The notes beneath the pieces were generated by a model, which saw only the letters and a list, made by a program, of their open reading frames with translations, did not search any database and was not told the origin of the DNA. DNA of 57,669 bases from Calothrix sp. MO_167.B12. GTDB taxonomy: Bacteria > Cyanobacteriota > Cyanobacteriia > Cyanobacteriales > Nostocaceae. Numbering within the stretch: position 1 is the first letter of the stretch; every line of letters starts with the position of its first letter. Where the stretch lies: NCBI GenBank assembly GCA_030066045.1, contig JASJCJ010000026.1, positions 1-57,669 of the forward strand. Direction: 5' to 3'. The position numbers and the translations under genes are program-made. Positions 20,496 through 30,667 of the stretch are shown here, piece by piece.

Positions 20496-21265
20496 AAAAC
20501 TTAGCTGTCAATCTTGAAGTTCCTGAGCCAGTCCCCTACATAACAAAAGTTATGATTTCCAAAATAGTGGCTTTAACATCACCTCAGAGATACTCAGAGT
20601 AACGAGGCTGAATAAATCAGAAGTGAAAATATTTTATCATGGAGCTAAATCACTATTCCTAACTCCTATAAATAAAACTAAATAAGCTGCTACGCAGCTA
20701 AATTGTATAAAACGAAAATGTTAAATGATTGTAGTGCGGGCCGGGAAGCCCGCGTCCAATATACAAATTAAATACGCCACAGCTTATCAATCCGGATGTA
20801 GAGAAGTTACAGTGCAACACCTCTACAAGGTTTCCTGACACCAGAGTATGAAAATACCCCTATTTTCCAGCTAGTCCCCTACGGTCAAATCCCACAACCA
20901 AGGATCTGAAAATGCTTTGTGACTAACTTCTCAAGGGCGCACGCAATGCGCCCCTACTCCGCGCTGATTAAATATTTTCAAGTTAGCCCCACTCTCCGAG
21001 AAACCACGCTTCGCGCGTCTACACGGTCAAATCCCACAACCAAGCATGAAAATATTTCAAGTGCGGCTCCCACACCTAAGCTGTCAAACATCAACTAACA
21101 ACTAACAACTAACAACTAACAACCAACAACCATTTTCAAGTTAGACAAAACAAACCTGGGAACTCTCAGAGCAATACTCAACCTTAAACAGCAAAGTAAT
21201 GTCCTAAAAATTCCCAGGTATCAAATACCTAAATTTTAATTAGATATTAGTGACCACAGAACCAA
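20496..21265. repeat. cpeBA-cpeY spacer with dispersed mosaic repeat
   Basis: 770 bp without a gene. The block 20925-21145 is an inverted relative of 30830-31070. Shared pieces include GGCGCACGCAATGCGCCCCT, AACCAAGCATGAAAATAT-type sequence and a CTAACAACTAACAACTAACA tandem run; part of it recurs at 51410-51560. The cpeYZ promoter is expected just upstream of 20495. Confidence 0.65.
21150..21221 (-). terminator. Possible cpeBA terminator or processing hairpin
   Basis: On the minus strand ACCTGGGAA and TTCCCAGGT pair across a loop of about 47 nt, and the second arm is followed by TTGTTTTG. It starts about 45 nt past the cpeA stop. The stem is strong but the loop is long, so it is a weak terminator call. 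Confidence 0.4.
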
Positions 21266-21799
<534 letters not shown>

Positions 21800-21851
21800 T
21801 CAGTTCACTTGGCTAGTAGCGAATTGGCTATTAGCCCATAGCGATTCGCGA

Positions 21852-22466
<615 letters not shown>

Positions 22467-22559
22467 TTATGAACATAGGAGATAGGTGTGACTTGAGTCT
22501 CGATAATTAAAAACAAAGCAATAATCTGTAATATTTCCCCACATTGCTTGATAATTTTC

Positions 22560-22690
22560 AGAATAGTTAGGAGTTGGGAGTTGTTAGTTGACAGTTGACA
22601 GTTGACGGTTTGAGTCTTCCCCTCCCTCACTCCTCCACTCCTCCACTCCTTCACTCCTCCACTCCTTCCCTCCTTCCCTCTTGTCTCTAC
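22560..22690. repeat. Heptamer tandem repeat (STRR type)
   Basis: A GTTAGTTGACAGTTGACAGT-type run at about 22580-22605 is followed by pyrimidine-rich CACTCCT/CCCTCCT heptamers at 22620-22680. This lies between the nblA terminator and cpeB, so it sits upstream of the cpeBA promoter. Confidence 0.85.
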
Positions 22691-22730
22691 CAATAAAAAA
22701 ATTACCTTCATTCCTACGCAGGAATGAAGG
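22691..22730 (-). terminator. Intrinsic terminator of nblA
   Basis: A perfect 11-bp stem CCTTCATTCCT/AGGAATGAAGG (22705-22730) with a 4-nt loop, followed on the minus strand by TAATTTTTTTATT. It starts about 50 nt past the nblA stop. Confidence 0.88.
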
Positions 22731-22778
22731 CTATTTGCGTTCCCTTTGCTAATTCGGTCATTCATCTCATAACTTAGC

Positions 22779-22949
22779 CTAGGCTTGTTTGAGTAAATGC
22801 TTGACCAAATTATCCTTAACCATCATCTGGCGTAATACCTCTAACAGAAAATTCTGAGCTTCCTCTTGACTCAAATTTTTGACTTGCTCTTTGAGAGTTT
22901 GTAAGCGGAACTGCTGTTCTAAACTCAACTGTGTAGGAAATTCCATCAT
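22779..22949 (-). CDS. nblA: Phycobilisome degradation protein NblA
   Basis: 56 aa, too short for the supplied ORF threshold but clear: MMEFPTQLSLEQQFRLQTLK, then LSQEEAQNFLLEVLRQMMVK and a KDNLVKHLLK tail, the conserved NblA core. AGGAGT precedes the first ATG by about 6 nt, and an 11-bp terminator follows. NblA binds phycobilisome subunits and recruits Clp chaperone partners for degradation during nitrogen or sulfur starvation. Its position between cpeBA and a bilin lyase gene puts synthesis and breakdown of the antenna side by side. Confidence 0.95.
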   Translation of the reverse strand: MMEFPTQLSLEQQFRLQTLKEQVKNLSQEEAQNFLLEVLRQMMVKDNLVKHLLKQA

Positions 22950-23296
22950 TTTTAACTCCTGATTTTACTTGATTAGTTGTCTTTCAATTTCAATACAGAG
23001 AAAGAACTACGGTTTTCGTATTGTATTTACAGTTATTCATGAAGTCTAACATATGGATACGTGTTTGTCTAGTTTGTCAAGTTATAGCGAATATAAGTAA
23101 ACAAAATTAACAAATGAAGTCCATGTAGTATTTGTACTTACTTTGTCTCTCCCCATAATTTTTTATGAATATTAAGTGGATATGGATGTTGAAAACAGAT
23201 ACAATTCATACAAAATGGCAAAAAAATAAAATAAAAGTAAACGAATACCTGAAAACGAATACCTCAAAATTAGATTGGCAGGAGTTATTACAATTG
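22950..23296. promoter_or_regulatory. Divergent promoter region nblA / cpcS-type lyase gene
   Basis: About 350 bp, AT-rich. On the nblA side, TGTAAATACAATAC (minus strand, 23018-23031) approaches the NtcA consensus GTAN8TAC but does not match it exactly. nblA is an NtcA target in other heterocystous strains. No further sites were recognised. Confidence 0.35.
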
Positions 23297-23908
23297 ATGG
23301 ATGCAATGCAATTTTTTCGGCTGAGTGCTGGTAGATGGAAATCTTCCCGAACAACCCATCACCTGGCTTTTAAGCGCTCAGAACTGGGAGAATCAGACAT
23401 TTTGGTAGAAACTTTGGCTGCAGATGACCCAGAAATTATTGCCTTGTGTCAGATGCACGAAATTGACCCCAGCTTGTCCATTGGTGGTTCTCGGGTACGT
23501 TGGTTGGGAACTATGGCTTGGGATCGGCAAGACGAAGAAAACCATGAAGGTAAAACTGCATTTGCAATCATCCCAGAAGCTGATGAACCCAGACAAGGGA
23601 GATTGCTCCGCGAGCGGGGTTATGCAGAAATTGTGCCTGTAGTTGGCCGCTTCCACATGGATGAAGAAGATGGATTGGTGTTGACAACAGAATATGAAAC
23701 TATGAGTTCCATAGAGCGATTTTGGTTCCCTAGTCCCAATCTCCGACTAAGAACCAGTACAGTGAAGAGATTTGGAGGGTTTAACACAGCATCCTTTTGT
23801 GCGGAAACTAGGGTAGAAGATACAGAAAATGTAGCTGTTGGGAATACCTCTGATGTAACTCAGAATATTCCCCAAGCACAACAGTTGTATTCCGTTTTAG
23901 GCTGGTAA
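23297..23908 (+). CDS. CpcS/CpeS-type (S/U family) phycobiliprotein lyase
   Basis: 203 aa from ATG at 23297. AGGAGT lies about 12 nt upstream, and MDAMQFFRLSAGRWKSSRTT is the usual family N-terminus; the longer frame from 23165 is AT-rich leader. The conserved SAGRW.S.RT.HHLAFKRSE.GES motif and later RFWFPSPNLRLRTS and ASFCAETR define the S-type lyase, a lipocalin-like fold that attaches bilin to Cys82 of beta (and some alpha) subunits. Being next to cpeBA suggests a phycoerythrin role (CpeS), but CpcS-III types look alike. Confidence 0.88.
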   Translation: MDAMQFFRLSAGRWKSSRTTHHLAFKRSELGESDILVETLAADDPEIIALCQMHEIDPSLSIGGSRVRWLGTMAWDRQDEENHEGKTAFAIIPEADEPRQGRLLRERGYAEIVPVVGRFHMDEEDGLVLTTEYETMSSIERFWFPSPNLRLRTSTVKRFGGFNTASFCAETRVEDTENVAVGNTSDVTQNIPQAQQLYSVLGW

Positions 23909-23912
23909 ATTC

Positions 23913-24479
23913 TTGAATTTCTTGTTAGATGCTCTTGAATGTAATGGTACTTGCGTTCGTGGCTTAGAGTACTTGCGTAAGGTACAACAGTTAGCCCTAG
24001 AGCCAAGGATGGTGGATGCGATGGATAATTTACGCGATCGCATCCCCATTTGTACTTGGATTGGTGAAAATATTGATACTGTAAATACAGAGCTAAATTT
24101 GTATTTGCAAGCCTGTCACGAGTGTTTCTATCCCCATGAACGCAAGTATATTCAGATATTTGCAGTACCTCTAGCTCAATCATTGGGAATTGATGGGTTA
24201 TGTAATATATTAACTAACCCCATCACAATTATGATTGATATTGGTCGCATAGCACCAGAAGATTGGTTAAGTATAGTGGTTCATGAATATGCCCATGCCC
24301 ATCTGGGTGAATTTGGTCATAATCGTCGCTTTGCAGAAATTTTATGGCATTTATGCTTAGGATTGGGTCTTGAACCACCAAATTGGGAGTTGGGAAGTGA
24401 ATCTGAGTTGCGAAGTTGGCCTAATTGTAAATCTACTGTAGACCCCTTGGCTTTATGGCGCGGAGAGTCAATTCATTGA
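23913..24479 (+). CDS. SprT-like zinc metallopeptidase-like protein
   Basis: 188 aa starting at TTG 23913, four nt after the lyase stop, so probably in the same operon and translationally coupled; no better ATG exists before residue 33. A gluzincin-like motif VVHEYAHAHLGEFGHNRRFAEIL (HEYAH at about residue 124) has the HExxH plus GHNxxF spacing seen in SprT/WLM-type proteins. No signal peptide or membrane segment. The family name is unknown to me; the coupling to a bilin lyase is suggestive of a phycobilisome-related role but this is inference. Confidence 0.7.
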   Translation: MNFLLDALECNGTCVRGLEYLRKVQQLALEPRMVDAMDNLRDRIPICTWIGENIDTVNTELNLYLQACHECFYPHERKYIQIFAVPLAQSLGIDGLCNILTNPITIMIDIGRIAPEDWLSIVVHEYAHAHLGEFGHNRRFAEILWHLCLGLGLEPPNWELGSESELRSWPNCKSTVDPLALWRGESIH

Positions 24480-24583
24480 TCATATTACGAAGCGATCGCG
24501 AGCATCCTTGTTTTAAGATTAAATGACTCCCTAATAAAGGAAAAAATAAAGTTAACTTAAGTAATAACCAAATCAACTTGATT

Positions 24584-26212
24584 ATGTCAACTGAACTTCA
24601 GACAGAAATACATCAAGCAGTTGAACATCGGCGTAATTTTGCCATTATTTCCCACCCGGACGCGGGTAAGACAACGCTGACAGAAAAGCTGCTGTTATAT
24701 GGAGGTGCAATTCATGAAGCTGGTTCGGTAAAAGCCAGACGGGCACAGAGGAAGGCAACTTCTGACTGGATGGCGATGGAACAGCAACGGGGTATTTCTA
24801 TTACTTCCACGGTATTGCAATTTGCATACCAAAACTGTCAAATCAATTTGTTAGATACCCCCGGACACCAAGATTTTAGTGAAGATACCTATCGGACTTT
24901 AGCAGCAGCAGACAATGCGGTGATGTTGATTGACGCGGCTAAAGGTTTGGAACCCCAGACAAGGAAGTTGTTTGAGGTGTGTAAATTGCGGGGTATTCCT
25001 ATTTTTACCTTTGTCAATAAACTCGATCGCCCGGGTAGGGAACCCCTAGAATTATTAGATGAAATTGAGCAGGAATTGGGTTTAAAGACCTATGCAGTGA
25101 ATTGGCCCATTGGTATGGGCGATCGCTTTAAAGGAATATATGATCGCCATCAAGAACAGATTCACTTGTTTGAACGTAGTGCCCACGGTAGTCGGGAAGC
25201 TGTAGATACCATAGTGGATTTGGGAGATGCCAAAATTGAAGAGCTACTAGAACAAGACCTCTATTACCAACTCAAAAATGACATTGAACTTTTAGAAGGG
25301 GTAGGGGAAGAGCTAGATTTATCCTTAATTCATCAAGGAAAAATGACCCCGGTATTCTTTGGTAGTGCCATGACCAATTTCGGGGTGGAGCTGTTTTTGT
25401 TGAACTTTTTAGATTATGCCCTGAAACCGGGAACTCACAATAGTACTCTGGGTGAAATTCCTCCTACCTATCCAGAATTTTCCGGGTTTGTGTTTAAACT
25501 GCAAGCAAACATGGACCCCAAACACCGTGATCGCGTGGCATTTATCCGTGTTTGTACGGGCAGGTTTGACAAAGATATGACAGTAAATCATGCTCGCACT
25601 GGTAAAAGTATTCGCCTATCCCGTCCTCAAAAGCTTTTTGCCCAAGAACGAGCTTCCATTGATACAGCTTATCCTGGTGATGTCATTGGTTTAAATAATC
25701 CTGGGGTATTTGCCATTGGTGATACCATTTACACGGGTAAAAAATTGGAGTATGAAGGTATTCCCTACTTCTCCCCCGAACTATTTGCCATGCTCAGAAA
25801 TCCCAACCCTTCCAAATTCAAGCAATTCCAAAAAGGGGTGTCAGAATTACGGGAAGAAGGAGCTGTACAAATTATGTATTCAGTGGATGAAGCTAAACGA
25901 GACCCAATTTTAGCGGCAGTGGGTCAATTGCAATTGGAGGTAGTACAGTTCCGCTTACAAAATGAATATGGGATAGAAACTATATTAGATGTATTGCCTT
26001 ATAGCGTTGCCCGTTGGGTTGATGGTGGTTGGGAAGCACTAAATAAAATTGGGCGTATTTTCAATACTACTACCGTTAAAGACAGCATGGACAGACCCGT
26101 GTTACTATTCCGCAATGAATGGAATTGTCAGCAATTGCAAAACGATCATCCCGATTTAAAATTGAATGCGATCGCTCCAGTGGTTTCTGGGAAACAGCCG
26201 GTGTCAGAGTGA
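24584..26212 (+). CDS. prfC: Peptide chain release factor 3
   Basis: 542 aa from ATG at 24584 (a TTG two codons earlier is less likely). Translational GTPase with G1 SHPDAGKTT at about 23, [18 protein letters not shown] and the RF3-specific [10 protein letters not shown] region. It recycles RF1/RF2 after termination. Full length, no oddities; followed by heptamer repeats. Confidence 0.96.
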   Translation: MSTELQTEIHQAVEHRRNFAIISHPDAGKTTLTEKLLLYGGAIHEAGSVKARRAQRKATSDWMAMEQQRGISITSTVLQFAYQNCQINLLDTPGHQDFSEDTYRTLAAADNAVMLIDAAKGLEPQTRKLFEVCKLRGIPIFTFVNKLDRPGREPLELLDEIEQELGLKTYAVNWPIGMGDRFKGIYDRHQEQIHLFERSAHGSREAVDTIVDLGDAKIEELLEQDLYYQLKNDIELLEGVGEELDLSLIHQGKMTPVFFGSAMTNFGVELFLLNFLDYALKPGTHNSTLGEIPPTYPEFSGFVFKLQANMDPKHRDRVAFIRVCTGRFDKDMTVNHARTGKSIRLSRPQKLFAQERASIDTAYPGDVIGLNNPGVFAIGDTIYTGKKLEYEGIPYFSPELFAMLRNPNPSKFKQFQKGVSELREEGAVQIMYSVDEAKRDPILAAVGQLQLEVVQFRLQNEYGIETILDVLPYSVARWVDGGWEALNKIGRIFNTTTVKDSMDRPVLLFRNEWNCQQLQNDHPDLKLNAIAPVVSGKQPVSE

Positions 26213-26345
26213 TGGAGTGATGGAGTGATGGAGTGAAGGAGTGGGGGAGTGATGGAGTGATGGAGTGAAGGAGTGGGGGAGTGATGGAGGGAAAGGACTC
26301 AAACCGTCAACTGTCAACCGTCAACTGTCAACCGTCAACTAACAA
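26213..26345. repeat. Heptamer tandem repeat, purine-rich orientation
   Basis: GGAGTGA/TGGAGTG/AGGAGTG heptamers at about 26210-26290, starting at the prfC stop codon, then an ACCGTCAACTGTCAACCGTC run. Same families as at 22560-22690 in the opposite orientation. Confidence 0.85.
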
Positions 26346-26463
26346 CTCCCCACTCCCTTGCCTTTAAAGATAGGTCAATCTACAATCTAAAATCCAAAAT
26401 TGTTTGACAAACCTTTGCCCCACATTGGGTAACTTAAAAACAAATATAAATCTCAGAAGCTAT

Positions 26464-28749
26464 ATGTCTTCACATCTCCAATCCTCTTTGGAGGCTGGAT
26501 TAGCAGCTCTCAACCAGGGAGATTATCAAAGTGCGATCGCTACTTTAGAAGCAGTTGTCACCGAAGCAGAAGTTAGTCCCACTGGTTTACAAGCTCAAAT
26601 AGGATTAGTTATTGCTTACACCCGTAGTGGTAATATCCCACAGGCAATTTCATTATGCGAAACTTTGACTACAAGTGATAATTCCCAAGTTCAAGAGTGG
26701 GCAGAGAATACCCTAGAACAGTTGACAATCCGTCGTCAAACAGAAACCTCTGCTGGCGAGGATGACACGGGATTTGTTCCCTTTGACAACTCGTCACCCA
26801 TTCCCCCTTCATTAGCCCTACCACCACCGATACTACCACCACCTAAAATTACTTCTTCCCCACCAACAGAATCAGTCATCAAACTCCCACCACCACCACC
26901 ACCACCACCACCTCCTCCTCCCCAGAATATAAATCTTGGAGATGGGAATGTGGATCAAATATCCCCGAAAAAACAGACCAAAAAGCTGTCACCCACAAGT
27001 CGCACCCCTGCACAAGTGACGACAGTCAAATGGCAAAAGGCTGGTAGAGCAAAGGTGTGGCAGCCCCTACCTCCAATTAGCTTAATCCCGTTACGATTGC
27101 TGAGTGCCGGGACATTTATGGTTCTGTTTTGGGTGCTCCGAGAACTACTAAAGTGGTTAATGGGAACAACTAATCATGTTTTATTAAAATTACCCTTTTT
27201 AAAACCATTACAATTTTTATACTACGACCCCAGTAATTACCTGGTGTTATTACTTGTAGTAGCCTTGGGTATTTCTCCATGGGCGTTGGATTGGTTGTTA
27301 ACAAACTGGTATGGTCAAAAATCTTTAGAAAAAGACCTTCTCAACCGATATAGCCATGAAGCAATCCGAGTTATCCATCGCTATAGCCAACAGCGAGGGT
27401 GGAATTTCCCCAAGTTGTCAATTTTACCCATAGCTGCACCCATTGCTTTTGCCTATGGTAATTTACCCCGCACTACTCGCATTGTGGTTAGTCATGGTTT
27501 ATTAGAACAACTGGAAATTGATGAAATTGCTACTATTTATGCTAGTCAGCTAGCACATGTGCGCCACTGGGATGTTGCGGTCATGTCTTTGGTACTGTTG
27601 GTAACCATACCAGTTCACAAGTTATACCAGCAAGTATCTAACTGGGGAGATAAAATTTCCCTACCCTGGGGAAGAAAAATAGTTAGTGTTTTCAGTAGTT
27701 TGGTGTATGGAGTGTGGTACGTACTTAATAGCACCGCTTTATTATTATCCCAACTACGCCTTTATCATAGCGATCGCGTGGCTTGCGACACCACTGGTAA
27801 TCCCAATGGTTTGACCAGAGCATTACTGAAAATTGCTATGGGGATAGCCAAAGATATTGAAAAACAGGCACATACTAGTTGGCAGTTGGAAAGCTTGAAT
27901 CTAGCCATACCTGTTAGTTGCCGTCAAAGTATTAGTTTGGGTAGTACAGCTCCCCGAATCTCCTTTGAATCCTTCTTGATGTGGGACTATCTCAATCCCT
28001 ATCGCTATTGGTTTACTATTAATAATACCCACCCTTTAATGGGCGATCGCATCCGCAGCATAGGTCAAATAGCTCGTCATTGGCATCTTGCCAATGAAAT
28101 TAATATTGAATCCCAACAATCTTTGAAATTAAAACCACAATCTTTTCTCTTAAATATTGCTCCTGTGCTGGGAATCCCCTTGGGTATGGTTTTGGCTGGT
28201 TTCATTTGGTTAGTTTGGCAACTTGCCTATGGCATTAAGTGGTTAAATCTCAAGTGGATCTATGATGATTGGACTTTTGTTTTGGGTTGTATGCTCATAG
28301 GCGTAAGTGTGGGTATCTTGATCAGGATAAATTTTTTCTTCCCCGATATTAAACCTAATACGATCCAAACAGAAGAACGCTTCCCTAACTTGCTGAGTAA
28401 TCCCACTGCTTTACCAATTGATAGTAACCCCATACATTTAGTTGGCACCCTTCTAGGTCGTCAAGGAATAGGTAATTCCCTTGGGCAAGACTTGATTTTA
28501 TGCTCCCCTATGGGTTTAGTAAAATTACACTATATTCCTTGGTGGGGCACAACTAATAATCCCCAGGATTTGATTGGACGACAAGTGATTGTCACAGGTT
28601 GGATCAGACGTGGTGCAACTCCGTGGATTGATATTTACACTTTACAAACCCAAAGCGGCAAAACTATTAATAGTCCCCATCCCATTTTGTCCACAGTTAT
28701 AGCAGTCGCTGCAACAGCTTGGGGTGCATACCTGCTACTGATTGGTTAA
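26464..28749 (+). CDS. TPR / polyproline / degenerate M48-peptidase-like membrane protein
   Basis: 761 aa from ATG at 26464 (MSSHLQSSLEAG). The N-terminal 80 residues form TPR-like repeats, followed by a proline-rich linker with an about 13-Pro run near residue 140. Then come several membrane segments around an M48/HtpX-like domain (about 280-520). The zinc motif HExxH is replaced by SQLAH at 361-365 (context YASQLAHVRHWD), and the third-ligand region reads LRLYHSDRVACD without the usual Glu. So it keeps the fold signature but should be proteolytically dead. Cyanobacteria carry long M48-like paralogs; the function is unknown. Confidence 0.8.
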   Translation: MSSHLQSSLEAGLAALNQGDYQSAIATLEAVVTEAEVSPTGLQAQIGLVIAYTRSGNIPQAISLCETLTTSDNSQVQEWAENTLEQLTIRRQTETSAGEDDTGFVPFDNSSPIPPSLALPPPILPPPKITSSPPTESVIKLPPPPPPPPPPPPQNINLGDGNVDQISPKKQTKKLSPTSRTPAQVTTVKWQKAGRAKVWQPLPPISLIPLRLLSAGTFMVLFWVLRELLKWLMGTTNHVLLKLPFLKPLQFLYYDPSNYLVLLLVVALGISPWALDWLLTNWYGQKSLEKDLLNRYSHEAIRVIHRYSQQRGWNFPKLSILPIAAPIAFAYGNLPRTTRIVVSHGLLEQLEIDEIATIYASQLAHVRHWDVAVMSLVLLVTIPVHKLYQQVSNWGDKISLPWGRKIVSVFSSLVYGVWYVLNSTALLLSQLRLYHSDRVACDTTGNPNGLTRALLKIAMGIAKDIEKQAHTSWQLESLNLAIPVSCRQSISLGSTAPRISFESFLMWDYLNPYRYWFTINNTHPLMGDRIRSIGQIARHWHLANEINIESQQSLKLKPQSFLLNIAPVLGIPLGMVLAGFIWLVWQLAYGIKWLNLKWIYDDWTFVLGCMLIGVSVGILIRINFFFPDIKPNTIQTEERFPNLLSNPTALPIDSNPIHLVGTLLGRQGIGNSLGQDLILCSPMGLVKLHYIPWWGTTNNPQDLIGRQVIVTGWIRRGATPWIDIYTLQTQSGKTINSPHPILSTVIAVAATAWGAYLLLIG

Positions 28750-28767
28750 TGTGCAGAACCATTACAG

Positions 28768-28804
28768 AAGAGACGATTCGGCGGATCGTCTCTTATACTT
28801 TATG
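28768..28804 (+). terminator. Hairpin terminator after the M48-like gene
   Basis: A perfect 10-bp stem AAGAGACGAT/ATCGTCTCTT with a 7-nt loop about 20 nt past the stop. Its 3' side continues ATACTTTATG, a weak T tract. Confidence 0.65.
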
Positions 28805-29379
28805 TAAATAAATATTGCAATTTATTACTAGAAGTGTTAAATTCTATGGATAGAGTATCTATTTACTAGTGAGTTAGTAGTAGCATCACCAAAACTAACC
28901 TTTTCCTGGTGCAACAGAGCAAAAAACTAACCAGCCAACGCCTAATTTTTGTTTTTTTAGGATCTAACTTTAGAAAAAAAGTATTTTATGCTACGATTTT
29001 TATCAGATAATAAGTTGGAAATGTAAAGTTTGAACTAGTTACATATATAAGACCGTGATAAGGTAGGGAATGGTATTTAATTCTCCGATCAGGATATTGA
29101 AGATCTTTCCCTTGGTAGCTGGCGAATGGCTAGATTTACAAGTTCATAGTTAAGGTCTCGTCCTTAAAGACGGGGTTTAAATAAGGTGTTATTAGCGTTG
29201 TGTACGCATTAGTATCAAACAAGCTTAAACCTAGAGAGAAACTATATTGTATAGGTTAATAGTTTTGAAAAAAGAATTGGTTGACAGCATTTTCGGTCAA
29301 GATTGCGACCGTGAATTTAAGCTTCAACGCCAAAATTTTTTTGCCCTATCCTGTTGATTCAATTACGGAGGTATAGCTC
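28805..29379 (+). promoter_or_regulatory. Long upstream region of the RRM gene
   Basis: 575 bp without an ORF. Includes a short hairpin around GTCTCGTCC...GACGGGG (29154-29177). Cyanobacterial rbp genes are often cold-inducible with long leaders, so a long 5' UTR is plausible. The gene itself has a good GGAGG Shine-Dalgarno at 29367-29371. Confidence 0.4.
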
Positions 29380-29856
29380 ATGTCAGTTCGTCTATACATA
29401 GGTAATTTACCTAAAGAAGAAATCGATCGCCAAGATTTGCAAGCAGTGTTTGCAGAAGAAGGTGACGCGGTTACAACTAAATTAATAAAAGACCGGAAAA
29501 CAGGCAAATGTCGGGGCTTTGGTTTTATTACAGTTAACAATGATGAGCAAGCAGACCAAATTATTGAAAAATATAATGGTCAACTCTTCAAAGATGCTGC
29601 CATAAAAATAGAGAAGGCATTGCCACGCACGAAGGGAGAGGATGGGGAAGAACAAAGTGGCAAGTCTGCAAATCAAAGTGCCCCTAGCCCATCTAAAGAA
29701 GGTGGTCGTCGCGAGAAAGGTTCTAAAAAATCCCGTCGCGATCGTTCACGGGATAATTCCTCCCATGGAGACTCCGATGCGGTTCGTCCAGATCCTCGCT
29801 GGGCTGCAGAGCTAGAAAAGCTCAAAGAAATGTTAGCAGCACAAACTACCAATTAG
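29380..29856 (+). CDS. RRM-type RNA-binding protein (Rbp)
   Basis: 158 aa. A single RRM of about 80 residues with RNP2 LYIGNL (5-10) and RNP1 RGFGFITV (45-52), then a Ser/Lys/Arg-rich tail (KKSRRDRSRDNSS) and a short helix (WAAELEKLKEMLAAQ). Cyanobacterial Rbp proteins are usually 80-110 aa; the charged 75-residue tail makes this one longer. Family members bind single-stranded RNA, are often cold-induced and some localise mRNAs to thylakoid membranes. The exact paralog is not assigned. Confidence 0.9.
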   Translation: MSVRLYIGNLPKEEIDRQDLQAVFAEEGDAVTTKLIKDRKTGKCRGFGFITVNNDEQADQIIEKYNGQLFKDAAIKIEKALPRTKGEDGEEQSGKSANQSAPSPSKEGGRREKGSKKSRRDRSRDNSSHGDSDAVRPDPRWAAELEKLKEMLAAQTTN

Positions 29857-30274
29857 TTGGCATTGGCAACTCAGGAACAGCGAAGTACCCACAGACTCTG
29901 CTTACCCTAGTCTGGGGCTTCCCGTCTCATTCGTCGTTGCCACATTGGGGATACTACAAAGGTATGCTACTGTCACCTGTCGTGTGCAGCCATGTGGATG
30001 GTTAAGTAACTATTTGTATTTTCTCATGCATTTGTTTTGCTTTCAAGTCCTTGCCCTTGCTTTCATACCCCAGTGCAGTGAACTAAAACTGGCACCATTC
30101 TCAATTAGCCCAAATTCCACAGTAATGGACTTCCCATGCTAATAAACAAAGTCTACTTAAGTAGACTAAAATGCTTGTTTAGTGGTCTTTATGGGATTTA
30201 AATCCCGGGTGGTTATTGAGGATGGTGCAAGTTATCAGGTGAAATGGAACTGGGGAAACTTTCCGCAAGGATTG
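29857..30274. repeat. Intergenic with palindromic repeat
   Basis: No convincing ORF (the 65-codon frame at 29945 has no features). A perfect 18-bp palindrome AGTCTACTTAAGTAGACT at 30150-30167 is flanked by AAACAA/TTGTTT, and a second palindrome GGGATTTAAATCCC lies at 30192-30205. The arrangement resembles Nostoc-type dispersed palindromes. Confidence 0.6.
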
Positions 30275-30667
30275 TTAAAAATTAAAAGGAATTTGCAAGT
30301 TTTCTTGTAAGTGTGATCGCAACTGCTGACTAAATTGCGATCGCTGATGGAATTTATCTGTACGGGTTGGTTTGCGTTCTGAATCTAGTGTCCACCCGTA
30401 ATCACTACTGAGACGTAGTTTATTTTGCCAATCGGAGACGGAAACAATAAGTTGATTGGCAGGAGCATTGTCTATTCCTTGGACAGAGAAGACATAATTA
30501 AATGTATTTTGTTTGCCGGGAGCCACTGTAGAAGGCTGACCATATTTTGTCCATAATTGCGATCGCACCCTGTTGATTAAATCTGGGTGTTCTAAATCTT
30601 CGAGGGTTCTAACTGCCAGAGTAAGGGCAAAGTAGAACTTTTCTACGGGAACAAATTCTAATTGCAT
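30275..30667 (-). CDS. Conserved hypothetical protein
   Basis: 130 aa, soluble, no signal peptide. Starts MQLEFVPVEKFYFALTLAVR. Codon usage and HIP1 sites (30337, 30561) look normal for the genome and the reading frame is clean, so I take it as real. I do not recognise the family. The N-terminal helix and a central beta-rich part are all that can be said. Confidence 0.65.
   Translation of the reverse strand: MQLEFVPVEKFYFALTLAVRTLEDLEHPDLINRVRSQLWTKYGQPSTVAPGKQNTFNYVFSVQGIDNAPANQLIVSVSDWQNKLRLSSDYGWTLDSERKPTRTDKFHQRSQFSQQLRSHLQENLQIPFNF

Noticed and set aside
26404-26463. Longer start for the M48-like gene
   Set aside because: The first 20 codons are unlike homolog starts, and MSSHLQSSLEAG at 26464 begins a clean TPR.
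29945-30142. 65-codon ORF after the RRM gene
   Set aside because: No Shine-Dalgarno, no motif, overlaps repeat-rich DNA.
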